NCBI GenBank assembly: GCA_004376325.1
Contig: SOKC01000090.1
Coordinates: 1-21,054 of the forward strand
Length of the DNA stretch: 21,054 nt
Direction of reading: 5' to 3'
DNA from: Actinomycetota bacterium
Lineage (GTDB): Bacteria; Actinomycetota; Humimicrobiia; Humimicrobiales; Humimicrobiaceae
The notes under the pieces are model-generated. The model was not told the DNA's origin and did no database searches. It saw nothing but the letters and a program-made list of their open reading frames with translations. Position numbers and translations under genes: made by a program. The stretch's first letter is position 1, and every line of letters begins with the position of its first letter. Below are positions 1-7,318 of this stretch, in pieces.

Positions 1-698
1 GTTTTCCCTATAATTGCCGCTTTTACACCATTTTTTATGATTTCTCCTTTTTTCTCATCACTGATCAGTTCTTCAAGTTCAGCTTTTATTTCCCTTACCT
101 TTTTAGTAAGTTTTTTATATGGTGTAATTTCCAAATCCTCTTCAATAAAATCTACCGATGCTTCAAGCTGCACTACTACATCAATAATCATCTCTTTTAG
201 CCTTTTTATCTCTTTTTTTACACTACCCTGCAAATTTTTTGCTGCAATCTTCAAACTCTGCTCTGTCTTAGATCTTACCAGATCAATAACTGCTTCCGCC
301 TGAGAAAGGTCTATTCTACCATTCAAAAATGCTCTTTTTGTAAACTCTCCCGGTTCTGCTATTCTAGCGCCGCTTTCAATACACAATTCCATAATTTTAG
401 TTGTAGCAATTATTCCACCGTGGCAATTTATTTCTACAACATCTTCTCTTGTGTATGACTTCGGCTTTTTCATTAGAGTTACAACTACTTCGTCTATAGT
501 ATTCCCCTCAATATCAATTATATGCCCATAAAGCATATTGTATGTATCAATCTCTGAAAGTTTCTTTTTGCTTTTTGACCTAAATATTTTATCAGCAATA
601 AAGATTGACTTATCTCCGCTCAACTTAACAATTCCAATTGCTGCCTCACCAGGTCTTGTCCCTATGGCAACTATTGTACTCCTGTTTTCTATTCCCAT
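1..698 (-). CDS. mnmE: tRNA modification GTPase MnmE, 5' part (cut by window edge)
   Basis: MnmE, with MnmG, installs the 5-carboxymethylaminomethyl group on wobble U34 of tRNAs in the cytoplasm. I translated the minus strand from an ATG at 698. It reads STIVAIGTRPGEAAIGIVKL at residues 6-25, the family's N-terminal folate-binding (TrmE_N) signature, followed by YTREDVVEINCHGG and PGEFTKRAFLNGRIDLSQAEAV, both characteristic of MnmE. The window edge falls at about codon 232, where AAIIGK begins the G1 loop of the inserted GTPase domain, so roughly half of the usual ~450 residues is visible. An AGGAG lies 12 nt upstream of the ATG (711-715). A terminator after jag and a -10-like TATAAT suggest it is transcribed separately from the jag operon. 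Identity is near certain. Confidence 0.95.
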   Translation of the reverse strand, partial: MGIENRSTIVAIGTRPGEAAIGIVKLSGDKSIFIADKIFRSKSKKKLSEIDTYNMLYGHIIDIEGNTIDEVVVTLMKKPKSYTREDVVEINCHGGIIATTKIMELCIESGARIAEPGEFTKRAFLNGRIDLSQAEAVIDLVRSKTEQSLKIAAKNLQGSVKKEIKRLKEMIIDVVVQLEASVDFIEEDLEITPYKKLTKKVREIKAELEELISDEKKGEIIKNGVKAAIIGK

Positions 699-743
699 TT
701 TTAATTTTTTCTCCTATAATTTCTTTAAATTTTCCAGATTCTA

Positions 744-772
744 ATTATATTTAATATTTTTATTTATTCAAA
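744..772 (-). promoter_or_regulatory. Putative sigma-70 promoter of mnmE
   Basis: On the minus strand a perfect -10 TATAAT (749-744) is preceded by TTGAAT (771-766) at a 16-nt spacer, or TTTGAA at 17 nt. The start point would be near 737, leaving a leader of about 40 nt that includes the AGGAG ahead of mnmE. The -10 is good and the -35 is only fair. The position, just beyond the jag terminator, supports it. Confidence 0.5.
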
Positions 773-782
773 ATTTTAACCA

Positions 783-809
783 ATAAAAAAATGGCACCTC
801 TATGCCATT
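783..809 (-). terminator. Rho-independent terminator of the rpmH-jag operon
   Basis: On the minus strand, AATGGCA (809-803) pairs perfectly with TGCCATT (796-790) across a 6-nt loop, and a T-rich run follows at once. It lies about 30 nt beyond the jag stop. On the plus strand the same hairpin is followed by a T-rich stretch too, but no plus-strand gene ends there. Confidence 0.8.
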
Positions 810-839
810 ATTATATTTTTTTATCAGTTTAAAATACAG

Positions 840-1433
840 CTATTTACTACTCTTTATAGGATATATGATTATGCGCCTGTTTGGTTCCTCGTAACTACTC
901 CTGGTAGTAACATCTTTAAATTTTGCAAGCAGGTTATGTATCATTTTTCTCTCGTAGGCACCCATTGGTTTTAGAGCTATTTTTCTTCCCTCGCTGATTG
1001 CTTTTTTTGCCATAATAACTGCAGTATTTTTTATCTTGTCAATTTTTTTCTTTCTATAATCTTTTATATCTATGGTCACATTTCTACAAAGAAGTTTTTT
1101 TCTTTTTCCTATTAAATTTATAATATACTCCAGCGCCTGCATGTTTTTTCCATCTCTTCCAATAGCAATCCCCAAATCATTTCCACGAACTGATAACTTT
1201 AATTCTTTTGAATCTGTATCAATTTTTACTTCCTCGCCCAGGCATATTAATTCTATTGATTTTTTTAAAATCTGTTTTATTTTTTCCATTCCATCAATTT
1301 CTTCACCAGTACTACTTTCTATTTTTTTAGAATTATTCTCTATTAATTTATTTCTTTTTTGCTCCTCTTCAAGTGACTTTATATATGAATCTATGGCTTT
1401 CTTTATACTTTTATCTTCAGTAATTTTTACCAC
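840..1433 (-). CDS. jag: RNA-binding protein KhpB/EloR (Jag), KH and R3H domains
   Basis: KhpB (Jag/EloR) is a cytoplasmic RNA-binding protein linked in Gram-positives to cell elongation; it pairs with KhpA and is classically encoded next to yidC. The 197 residues hold a KH domain at about 60-135 with the hallmark GIAIGRDGKN at 88-97. An R3H domain follows at about 150-197 with the R-x3-H pair (R162, H166) and the closing EEPNRRIIIYP. Residues 1-55 are short, charged and Lys/Glu-rich, and I do not see a clear Jag_N fold. The predicted start is GTG at 1433, but the purine-rich GGGAAGG at 1440-1434 abuts it, so initiation a few codons downstream (an ATT at 1424) is possible. It sits 18 nt after the yidC stop, in the same frame, and closes the operon. 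Confidence 0.92.
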   Translation of the reverse strand: MVKITEDKSIKKAIDSYIKSLEEEQKRNKLIENNSKKIESSTGEEIDGMEKIKQILKKSIELICLGEEVKIDTDSKELKLSVRGNDLGIAIGRDGKNMQALEYIINLIGKRKKLLCRNVTIDIKDYRKKKIDKIKNTAVIMAKKAISEGRKIALKPMGAYERKMIHNLLAKFKDVTTRSSYEEPNRRIIIYPIKSSK

Positions 1434-1451
1434 CCTTCCCCAATAAAAGTT

Positions 1452-2309
1452 TTACTTTTTCTTTTTTTTCTTTTTCTTTATTTTTCTTCTAATTAACTTC
1501 TTTTCTTCTTCACTTAACTCCTGCTCTCCTTTAAGGCTTTTGTCTTTCTGGCTTAATTCCTCTTTTACTTTTTCCTTTGTAACCATTTTATTTACAATCA
1601 ACTGCTGGCCAATACCCCATATATTTGAAGTCACCCAGTATACCAATATTCCTGATGGGAATTGAAAAGATATAAATCCAAACACTACTGGCATTATATA
1701 CATAATCTTTGATTGCTTGGGATCAGTTGTTGTCATCCTGGTAGTTAGAAACATTGTTGCAACCATCAGTATAACCAGTATATACCAAGGATCCCTTTCA
1801 TTTAGATTCATCCATAGAAAATTATATTTAGGGTTGGCGGCACCCATTATAGTAAATTCCCCGGCAGGTAAAAATCCTGCTAGTCCTGTTTTTATACCAT
1901 TTGCCACCCCATCTATCGTGAAATTCCCCAATATATTTGTTACGATCTCGGAAGGGTTTCTAAGTGCCTGAAATAATGCAAAAAATACAGGCATTTGAAA
2001 AAGTAGCGGCAGACATCCGGCCAGGGGATTAACATTGTTTTTCTTATAAAATTCCATGGTCTCTTGCTGCAATTTTTGCTTATCGTCTTTATATTTCTTT
2101 TGCAGCTCTTTCAGCTCAGGCTGTAGTTTCTGCATTTTTGCCATTGACTTGGTCTGGCTTATGGTAAGGGGAATTAATACTATTCTCACAATAATAGTAA
2201 GGAGTATTATTACTATGCCATAGTTTGAAATAATGTTTTTATATAAAAATACTACTATATACTCCAATACATTCTGTATTGGCCTTAGCAATTGAAATAT
2301 TTGTTCCAA
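1452..2309 (-). CDS. yidC: Membrane protein insertase YidC (SpoIIIJ/Oxa1 type)
   Basis: YidC inserts and folds inner-membrane proteins, alone or with SecYEG. The 285-residue length and layout match the short Gram-positive/Oxa1 type without the large periplasmic domain. The first core membrane segment carries the functional arginine in IIVRIVLIPL (R42). A charged cytoplasmic hairpin follows (about 50-90, QPELKELQKKYKDDKQKLQQ), then NPLAGCLPLLFQMPVFFALF and three further hydrophobic segments. The C-terminus is a basic tail of almost pure lysine, coded by an A-rich run at about 1455-1490 and typical of ribosome-binding YidC tails. The start is TTG (2309), with AGGGAAGG about 10 nt upstream. I see no lipobox, unlike SpoIIIJ. 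It lies 18 nt after yidD. Confidence 0.96.
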   Translation of the reverse strand: MEQIFQLLRPIQNVLEYIVVFLYKNIISNYGIVIILLTIIVRIVLIPLTISQTKSMAKMQKLQPELKELQKKYKDDKQKLQQETMEFYKKNNVNPLAGCLPLLFQMPVFFALFQALRNPSEIVTNILGNFTIDGVANGIKTGLAGFLPAGEFTIMGAANPKYNFLWMNLNERDPWYILVILMVATMFLTTRMTTTDPKQSKIMYIMPVVFGFISFQFPSGILVYWVTSNIWGIGQQLIVNKMVTKEKVKEELSQKDKSLKGEQELSEEEKKLIRRKIKKKKKKKK

Positions 2310-2327
2310 TTTAATAAACCTTCCCTA

Positions 2328-2537
2328 TCACTTTACAGGATCATATCCACCTTTATTAAAAGGATTGCACCTTAAAATCCTATACATTGATTTAATACTA
2401 CCTTTTAATACACCGTATTTAAAAATCGCTCCAATTGCATATTCAGAGCAGGTGGGATAGAATCTGCAGCTCTTTGGTAGCACAGGCGAGATATAACTTT
2501 TATAAATATTAATTAAAAATATTAGTATTCTTTTCAC
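2328..2537 (-). CDS. yidD: Membrane protein insertion efficiency factor YidD
   Basis: YidD is a small membrane-associated protein, encoded between rnpA and yidC in most bacteria, that helps YidC-dependent insertion. All 69 residues align with the family: an amphipathic N-terminal helix (ILIFLINIYKSYISPVLP), the cysteine-containing core CRFYPTCSEYA at 24-34, then the helix ending in RILRCNPFNKGGYDPV. The three conserved cysteines (C24, C30, C57) are present. The start is GTG at 2537, without a convincing Shine-Dalgarno sequence, so translation may depend on coupling to rnpA 33 nt upstream. Confidence 0.95.
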   Translation of the reverse strand: MKRILIFLINIYKSYISPVLPKSCRFYPTCSEYAIGAIFKYGVLKGSIKSMYRILRCNPFNKGGYDPVK

Positions 2538-2570
2538 AATTAAAAACAGGGAGTTAATTATTACTCATTT

Positions 2571-2912
2571 CTAATTGGTAAGGAATGCGGTTAAACTATT
2601 TTCAAGTATCTTTTTAATCTCCCAAAAATCAACTATGACAAGTTCCTTTCTGGCAATAAGTAAAATATCCAAATCTTCAGAAATCTCTACATCAACTTTT
2701 CTTAAAACTTCCTTTAAAACTCTTTTGATTTTATTTCTTATAACAGCTCCACCTATTTTTTTACTTATTCCAAAACCCACTCTTACTACACCATTACATT
2801 CTGTTCTTTTAAGTAGATATATTATTAAATATTTATCCTTCTTACAGGTACCTTCTTTTATTACTCTCGAGAAGTCAATTCTTTTTATAAGTGTCTCAAA
2901 CTTTATTTTAAT
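2571..2912 (-). CDS. rnpA: Ribonuclease P protein component, non-canonical start
   Basis: RnpA is the protein subunit of RNase P, which matures tRNA 5' ends with the RNA subunit. The family signature RVGFGISKKIGGAVIRNKIK is intact, followed by RVLKEVLR. Reading upstream in frame gives FETLIKRIDFSRVIKEGTCK, which matches the conserved RnpA N-terminus, so the real gene reaches at least to about 2900. Yet between the rpmH stop (2930-2928) and this region there is no ATG, GTG or TTG in frame; the first one (GTG at 2780) would delete about 44 conserved residues. I therefore place the start at ATT 2912, giving 113 residues, the usual length. ATA at 2906, nine nt after AAGGA, is the alternative. It lies in the same frame as rpmH, 15 nt downstream. 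Confidence 0.88.
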   Translation of the reverse strand: MKIKFETLIKRIDFSRVIKEGTCKKDKYLIIYLLKRTECNGVVRVGFGISKKIGGAVIRNKIKRVLKEVLRKVDVEISEDLDILLIARKELVIVDFWEIKKILENSLTAFLTN

Positions 2913-2927
2913 CTTTCCTTTTACTCT

Positions 2928-3062
2928 TTAAGCTGATAGCTTCTTTCTCTCTTTTCTTCTTCTTCTGGCAATTATAGCTCTTCCTGCTTTTGTTACCATC
3001 CTTGCCCTAAAACCATGATTTTTTTTTCTCTTCCTAACGTTTGGCTGAAATGTCCTTTTCAT
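2928..3062 (-). CDS. rpmH: 50S ribosomal protein L34
   Basis: Translating the minus strand from the ATG at 3062 gives 44 residues beginning MKRTFQPNVRKRKKNHGFRA and continuing with RMVTKAGRAIIARRRRKERK, the near-invariant L34 sequence. L34 is a small basic protein of the large ribosomal subunit. It is the first gene of the leftward operon and the only member with an ATG start. The TAA stop (2930-2928) is in frame with the following rnpA reading frame. Confidence 0.98.
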   Translation of the reverse strand: MKRTFQPNVRKRKKNHGFRARMVTKAGRAIIARRRRKERKKLSA

Positions 3063-3105
3063 CTTTTACCTAACCCATATATTATTGTTTTCAGTTGAGT
3101 AATAG

Positions 3106-3134
3106 ATTATACATTTTAATTTTTGTAATATCAA
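3106..3134 (-). promoter_or_regulatory. Sigma-70 promoter of the rpmH-rnpA-yidD-yidC-jag operon
   Basis: On the minus strand TTGATA (3134-3129) and TATAAT (3111-3106) are separated by exactly 17 nt. This is one mismatch from the -35 consensus and a perfect -10. The expected start near 3099 leaves a leader of about 37 nt before the rpmH ATG. It is among the best promoter matches in the window and sits where one is needed. Confidence 0.8.
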
Positions 3135-3436
3135 GGTCGTCTAAAGGGTATATCTATATATAATATATCTATTTTATTACCTGTATATTCTTACTACCCT
3201 GTATTGGTTTTAGATACTTTTTTGGGTGAGGTAACAGGGGTTGCTGGCATTTGTAGAGCTTTGCATATTTTTTACAATTCCGTTTGTAATTTTTCATTGT
3301 TGGTCTTTTTTTTCCTCAAACATTTGTTCTATTGAAAAATACTTTTGAAAAATTTATTTTTTTTATATTTTGTACAGTGCTCTTTTCCATAAGCTTTTCA
3401 ATATTTAAAAATATTTTCCACAGCTGTTGAAAAAAT

Positions 3437-3561
3437 TGTTGAAAACTTTAAAAATGCTACTGTATTGTATGCCAAAAGGTTTTAACATATTAAATGCACC
3501 ATATATTTTAGTAGCTTTTTTTTGTTTAAAATAATATTATTAATATGTTGAAAACTTTAAA
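3437..3561 (+). repeat. 16-bp direct repeat in the origin region
   Basis: TGTTGAAAACTTTAAA occurs exactly at 3437-3452 and again at 3546-3561, with starts 109 nt apart. Each copy contains a minus-strand TTTTCAACA DnaA-box-like site. A third, shorter TGTTGAAAA stands at 3425-3433, and a related TGTTGGAAA at 3563-3571. The repeats may be origin-specific DnaA binding units. Confidence 0.6.
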
Positions 3562-3649
3562 CTGTTGGAAAGAATATGAAAAGCATCTGCTTTGTTTAAT
3601 ATATTTTTGCAGTATTAAAATCTAGTTGTAATTAAATTCAACTTTTGAC

Positions 3650-4501
3650 ATGTCTGGTGAAAGCTCTAAATTAAATAATAACTCTAGTCCAGGTAACCTG
3701 AACAGAAATATAATGGACATACCGGTTAGGATTGCTGTTTATGATAACATGCGAAGCATTCCAAGGATTATTGACCTCAACTTTAATGATATTAATAATT
3801 TTATAAATGAAACATCTGAGAAGACTTATAATCTATCCCATGAAATTGGTGGAAGTATTCCTTATACTATAATAAAGGAGATAATAGAGAATTTGATACA
3901 CGCAGATTTTAAAGAAGTGGTAATTACCGTTCTTGACAGGGGAAATCATATAATTGTAACAGACCAGGGGCCGGGAATTGAAGATAAAGAGAAAGCTTTC
4001 CTTCCGGGGTATACTACTGCTACCAGCAAGATGAAAGAGTACATAAGAGGAGTTGGTTCTGGTTTTCCAATAATAAAAGAGACCATCACTTTTTCCGGAG
4101 GATCTATAGATGTTAAAGATAATATAAAAAGGGGAACAGTAATATCCTTGAAATTAGGATTAACTGAGACGAGTGAAAAATTCCAGGACTCAGGCAGCGA
4201 ACCGGCGGTTGTGCTACCTTCCGACATCGAGAGTGAGAAAAAGACTCAAATAGATATTCTTGATAAATTTAACGGTAAGCTACTATCTGATAGACAAAAG
4301 AAAATTCTTTTTGTAATTCTAGAATTAGAAGAGGCTGGACCTTCAAAAATATCCAAGGAGCTGGGCTTTAGTCTCTCAACTTCATACAGGGAGTTGATTT
4401 ACTTAGAAAAAAACAAACTTTTAACATCAAGTAGCAGCGGCAAAAGAAGATTATCTAAAAAAGGTATAAAATACCTTGAATATTATTCAAATAATATTTA
4501 A
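3650..4501 (+). CDS. GHKL-type ATPase fused to a winged-helix domain, upstream of dnaA
   Basis: I do not recognise a named gene. The 283-residue protein has an ATP-binding fold of the histidine-kinase/SpoIIAB/gyrase-B (GHKL) class: N-box EIIENLIHADF with N81, G1 box DQGPGI at 105-110, and G2 box GVGSGF at 134-139. There is no phosphoacceptor-histidine dimerisation domain, so it resembles an anti-sigma-type kinase more than a sensor kinase. After a polar linker (about 172-205), residues 211-280 look like a winged helix-turn-helix (LSDRQKKILFVILEL, then GPSKISKELGF, STSYRELIYLEKNKLL). The soluble protein probably binds both nucleotide and DNA. It lies between oriC and dnaA, ending 12 nt before the dnaA ATG, so co-transcription and a role in replication or dnaA control are plausible inferences. 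No clear Shine-Dalgarno precedes the ATG at 3650; ATG 3713 is an alternative start. Confidence 0.85.
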   Translation: MSGESSKLNNNSSPGNLNRNIMDIPVRIAVYDNMRSIPRIIDLNFNDINNFINETSEKTYNLSHEIGGSIPYTIIKEIIENLIHADFKEVVITVLDRGNHIIVTDQGPGIEDKEKAFLPGYTTATSKMKEYIRGVGSGFPIIKETITFSGGSIDVKDNIKRGTVISLKLGLTETSEKFQDSGSEPAVVLPSDIESEKKTQIDILDKFNGKLLSDRQKKILFVILELEEAGPSKISKELGFSLSTSYRELIYLEKNKLLTSSSSGKRRLSKKGIKYLEYYSNNI

Positions 4502-4513
4502 TATTAGAGTGTT

Positions 4514-5875
4514 ATGTCAGATCTAGAAACCATTTGGGAAAATACTCTAAAAGATATTAAAAATAGGATTAATCTTCCTACATACAAGGCCTGGTTTGAA
4601 CATATAACACCGCTGTCTCTAAAAAAAAACTGTTTAACTGTTTCGGTTGGCAGTTCTTTCGCCAAAGAATGGCTCGAATCAAGATATTCAAACCTGCTAT
4701 CTGATTCAATAAAAAAAGTAATCAATAACTCATGCAAAATAAAAATTGTTACAGCCCCGGAAAGTTTAGAAAGCACCGAAAGGTATTACGATGAATATAT
4801 TGATGAATCTATTGAAAGTGCTTACTATCTAAATAAAAAAATAAAAAATTCCACATTTAATACAAAGTACACCTTTGATACATTTATTGTTGGCAATAGT
4901 AATAGATTTGCCTGCACGGCTTCTCTTGCAGTTAGTGAGAAGCCGGGAAATACCTATAACCCCCTGTTCATATATGGCGGGGTAGGGCTTGGGAAAACAC
5001 ACCTGCTTCATGCGATAGGACAATATACGCTACAGCTGCACCCGGACAAAATTGTAAAATATGTTTCAGCCGAAAGATTCTTGAATGATTTTATCAACGC
5101 TCTAAGATATAAGAATATTTTTGCCTTCAAAGAGAACTACAGAAATAATGATGTCCTGCTTGTTGACGATATACACTTTCTTGAAGACAAGGAGGCCAGC
5201 CAGGAAGAGTTCTTTCATACATTTAATGCTCTTCATGATACCAACCGTCAGATTGTTCTTTCCAGCGACAGATCTCCTAAAAACATCTCCACTCTGGAAG
5301 AAAGACTCAGGTCCCGTTTTGAATGGGGTCTTGTAACTGATATTACGCCCCCTGACCTTGAGACCAGGATGGCAATATTAAAAAAATACTCTGAAAGAGA
5401 AAAAATTTCCGTCTCCGATGACATACTAAACCTAATAGCTGAAAAAATAACCTCCAATATCAGAGAGCTTGAAGGGTCTCTTACGCGAATAGCTGCATTT
5501 ACCTCTTTGACTAAATCTAAACCAGACCTGGTCATAGCTAAAAATATCCTTAAAGACATTTTACCCGACGATAAAGAACATAAAACAAGTATTCAAACTA
5601 TTATAAAAGAAGTATCAAAATATTTCTCTATACCCATTAACGACATCCTAAGCGCTAAAAGAAATAAGTTTATATCACATGCCCGGCAGCTGGCAATGTA
5701 TCTATCAAGAGAGCTTACCAGCAGCTCTCTACCAAGAATTGGAAAATCAATTGGGGACAGGGATCATTCTACGGTAATATATGCTATTTCCAAGATAGCA
5801 GACCTCATTAAAACAGACAGAAATGTATATAGGCAAATTCAGGAAATTACCAACAAGATAAAAACATCTATTTAG
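4514..5875 (+). CDS. dnaA: Chromosomal replication initiator protein DnaA
   Basis: DnaA is the AAA+ ATPase that binds oriC boxes, melts the origin and loads helicase. All four domains are visible in 453 residues. Domain I (about 1-75) contains LPTYKAWFEHITP. Domain II is a short variable linker. Domain III has Walker A GGVGLGKT at 155-162, Walker B VLLVDD at 214-219, sensor I around SSDR at 250-253, and the arginine-finger region RLRSRF at 264-269. Domain IV carries the DNA-binding signature DRDHSTVIYA at about 415-424, where the usual second glycine of GGRDH is aspartate. The length is normal. The start ATG at 4514 has only a weak upstream purine stretch; the gene probably shares a transcript with the preceding GHKL gene. 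Confidence 0.98.
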   Translation: MSDLETIWENTLKDIKNRINLPTYKAWFEHITPLSLKKNCLTVSVGSSFAKEWLESRYSNLLSDSIKKVINNSCKIKIVTAPESLESTERYYDEYIDESIESAYYLNKKIKNSTFNTKYTFDTFIVGNSNRFACTASLAVSEKPGNTYNPLFIYGGVGLGKTHLLHAIGQYTLQLHPDKIVKYVSAERFLNDFINALRYKNIFAFKENYRNNDVLLVDDIHFLEDKEASQEEFFHTFNALHDTNRQIVLSSDRSPKNISTLEERLRSRFEWGLVTDITPPDLETRMAILKKYSEREKISVSDDILNLIAEKITSNIRELEGSLTRIAAFTSLTKSKPDLVIAKNILKDILPDDKEHKTSIQTIIKEVSKYFSIPINDILSAKRNKFISHARQLAMYLSRELTSSSLPRIGKSIGDRDHSTVIYAISKIADLIKTDRNVYRQIQEITNKIKTSI

Positions 5876-6164
5876 AAATGGCTTTGTTTAAAAACTGTTT
5901 AATAATCTTAGAAGTTTTTAACATAAACTTTTATTCATGGTTAAAAATCAAGATTGTTTTTTTTTCTCCGCATATGCTTCCGGTTTTTAAACAGCCTCCA
6001 GCTTTTTTATTAACAATTTCTCTTTCCATTATTTGTTTTGTTTCACCCTTTTTTCTAAATTACTAACATTTTTAACAGGTATTATAACTATTACTAACTA
6101 TTTAAATTAATTTATATATATAATAAAATATGTTTATATTTTTAATATTTCAAAAGGGGTGGAG
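5876..6164. other. AT-rich dnaA-dnaN intergenic region
   Basis: Nearly 290 nt without a convincing gene. Just after the dnaA stop, TTAAAAACT (5888-5896) can pair with AGTTTTTAA (5913-5921), an AT-only stem that may be a weak terminator. A T-rich tract follows at about 5955-6055. The segment 6070-6145 is almost pure A/T. A -10-like TATAAT at 6119-6124 would place a dnaN start point near 6131 and a leader of about 34 nt, but no good -35 accompanies it. Two TTTTTAACA 9-mers resemble the origin boxes only loosely. In some bacteria this gap is the second half of a bipartite origin; I cannot show that here. Confidence 0.4.
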
Positions 6165-7274
6165 ATGAAGTTTCAAACAACAAGAACCGGGCTTCTGGAC
6201 ACCATATTATTTTCAATCAGAGCAATTGGTACCAGAGTCTCATCATTTATATTGAACGGGGTTATGTTAGATGTTGAAGAGGGGCTAACTACATACAGCA
6301 CAGATTTAGAAACAAGCATTAAGAGCACAATGGAAGTAAAAGTTCTTGAAAAAGGAAAAGCTGTTGTACCGGCAAGAATTTTAGTAAATATATTAAAAAG
6401 TTTGAAAGAATCAAGAATAGAATTAGAACTGGATAAATCAACAAACCGGGTAAAAATAGCATGTGAGAATGCTCTTTTTACGTTAAACACCTTATCTCTC
6501 GAAGCGTACCCAGTTTTTCCCGAGATAAAAAAAGAGAACTATATAAAAATAAATTTAAACAAATTTAAAAATCTGGTAATAAAAGCTCAAAAGGCCGCAT
6601 CTTTGGACGAGGGTAGGGCAATCTTGACTGGAGTGCTTTTAGAAATTGAAGAAGGTTTGTTAAGCATGGTAGCAACAGATAGCTACAGACTTTCTTTAGT
6701 AAAAGAAAATATAGATACGGGCATACCTTCAATGAAAATAGTAATACCGTCAAAAGTGCTTGACAGTATTATTAAAAGCGAATACAAAGGCAGCGATATT
6801 GGGATAAATATTGAAGAAAATCAGGTAAGTTTTTATCTGGAAGGAGAAAACAAAAAAAAGAATATAATAGTCTCAAGACTACTTTCTGGAAAGTTTCCGG
6901 AATATAAACAGCTTATTCCCAAGAGCTTAAAACATAATATAGTGGTAAATAAAGAAAAAATCCTGGATGTGGTGAAGAGAATTTCTTCGATATCTCAAGA
7001 TAATATACCGGTTAAACTAACTATTGATAAAGGTAAAATAACTGTGTCCATGGATATCAGAGAAATAGGAAGCTCCAGTGAAGACTTTGAGGTTTCATAC
7101 GGAGAAGAAAGAATAGAGATAGCATTTAACCCCGAATTTTTGATTGACGGAATAAACATAATGGATGAGAAGAATATAATATTATCAATAGAGGAGCCGC
7201 TTAAACCTATTTTGATAAAATCAGAAAAAAACAAAAATTTGATTTATTTGCTAATGCCTATCAGAATCTCCTAA
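6165..7274 (+). CDS. dnaN: DNA polymerase III beta subunit (sliding clamp)
   Basis: The beta clamp is a ring-shaped dimer that tethers polymerase III to DNA. The protein begins MKFQTTRTGLLDTI, the family's usual start, and has the three repeated clamp domains (about 1-120, 125-245, 246-369). Recognisable stretches are VVPARILVNILKSL, ATDSYRLSLV and RLLSGKFPEYKQLIP; it ends with YLLMPIRIS, which matches the clamp C-terminus that forms the partner-binding pocket. I chose ATG 6165 rather than the in-frame GTG at 6159 because AAAAGGGG (6152-6159) gives proper spacing to the ATG. That makes 369 residues, a normal length. Confidence 0.97.
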   Translation: MKFQTTRTGLLDTILFSIRAIGTRVSSFILNGVMLDVEEGLTTYSTDLETSIKSTMEVKVLEKGKAVVPARILVNILKSLKESRIELELDKSTNRVKIACENALFTLNTLSLEAYPVFPEIKKENYIKINLNKFKNLVIKAQKAASLDEGRAILTGVLLEIEEGLLSMVATDSYRLSLVKENIDTGIPSMKIVIPSKVLDSIIKSEYKGSDIGINIEENQVSFYLEGENKKKNIIVSRLLSGKFPEYKQLIPKSLKHNIVVNKEKILDVVKRISSISQDNIPVKLTIDKGKITVSMDIREIGSSSEDFEVSYGEERIEIAFNPEFLIDGINIMDEKNIILSIEEPLKPILIKSEKNKNLIYLLMPIRIS

Positions 7275-7318
7275 CAGCTAAACAAAACTAGAAATTAAGA
7301 AAAGAAAAAAATAAGACC

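Larger units (their letters stand above)
3063..3649. other. Putative replication origin region (oriC)
   Basis: This gene-free stretch of nearly 590 nt separates divergent rpmH and the gene before dnaA. It is very AT-rich from about 3440 onward. It holds a cluster of DnaA-box-like 9-mers. On the plus strand these are TTTTCCATA (3383-3391), TTTTCAATA (3395-3403) and TTTTCCACA (3414-3422). On the minus strand they are TTTTCAATA (3338-3330) and TTTTCAACA at 3433-3425, 3445-3437 and 3554-3546. TTTTCCACA is one base from the E. coli box TTATCCACA. The AT-rich 3450-3640 could be the unwinding element. No classic TTATCCACA was seen. Location, box cluster and divergent transcription together support an origin; the exact limits are inferred. 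Confidence 0.65.

Noticed and set aside
2575..2931. 118-codon plus-strand frame opposite rnpA
   Set aside because: It is the mirror of the convincing RnpA coding sequence; the protein is low-complexity Ser/Leu/Ile.
3197..3239. CCCTGT / ACAGGG inverted repeat as a hairpin or terminator near rpmH
   Set aside because: Only 6-bp arms separated by a loop of about 31 nt and no T-run; the TTGATA-TATAAT promoter better explains the region.
5878..6066. 62-codon open frame between dnaA and dnaN
   Set aside because: Composition is just the AT-rich T-tract read as hydrophobic residues; no ribosome binding site, no recognisable domain, and it lies in the likely regulatory spacer.
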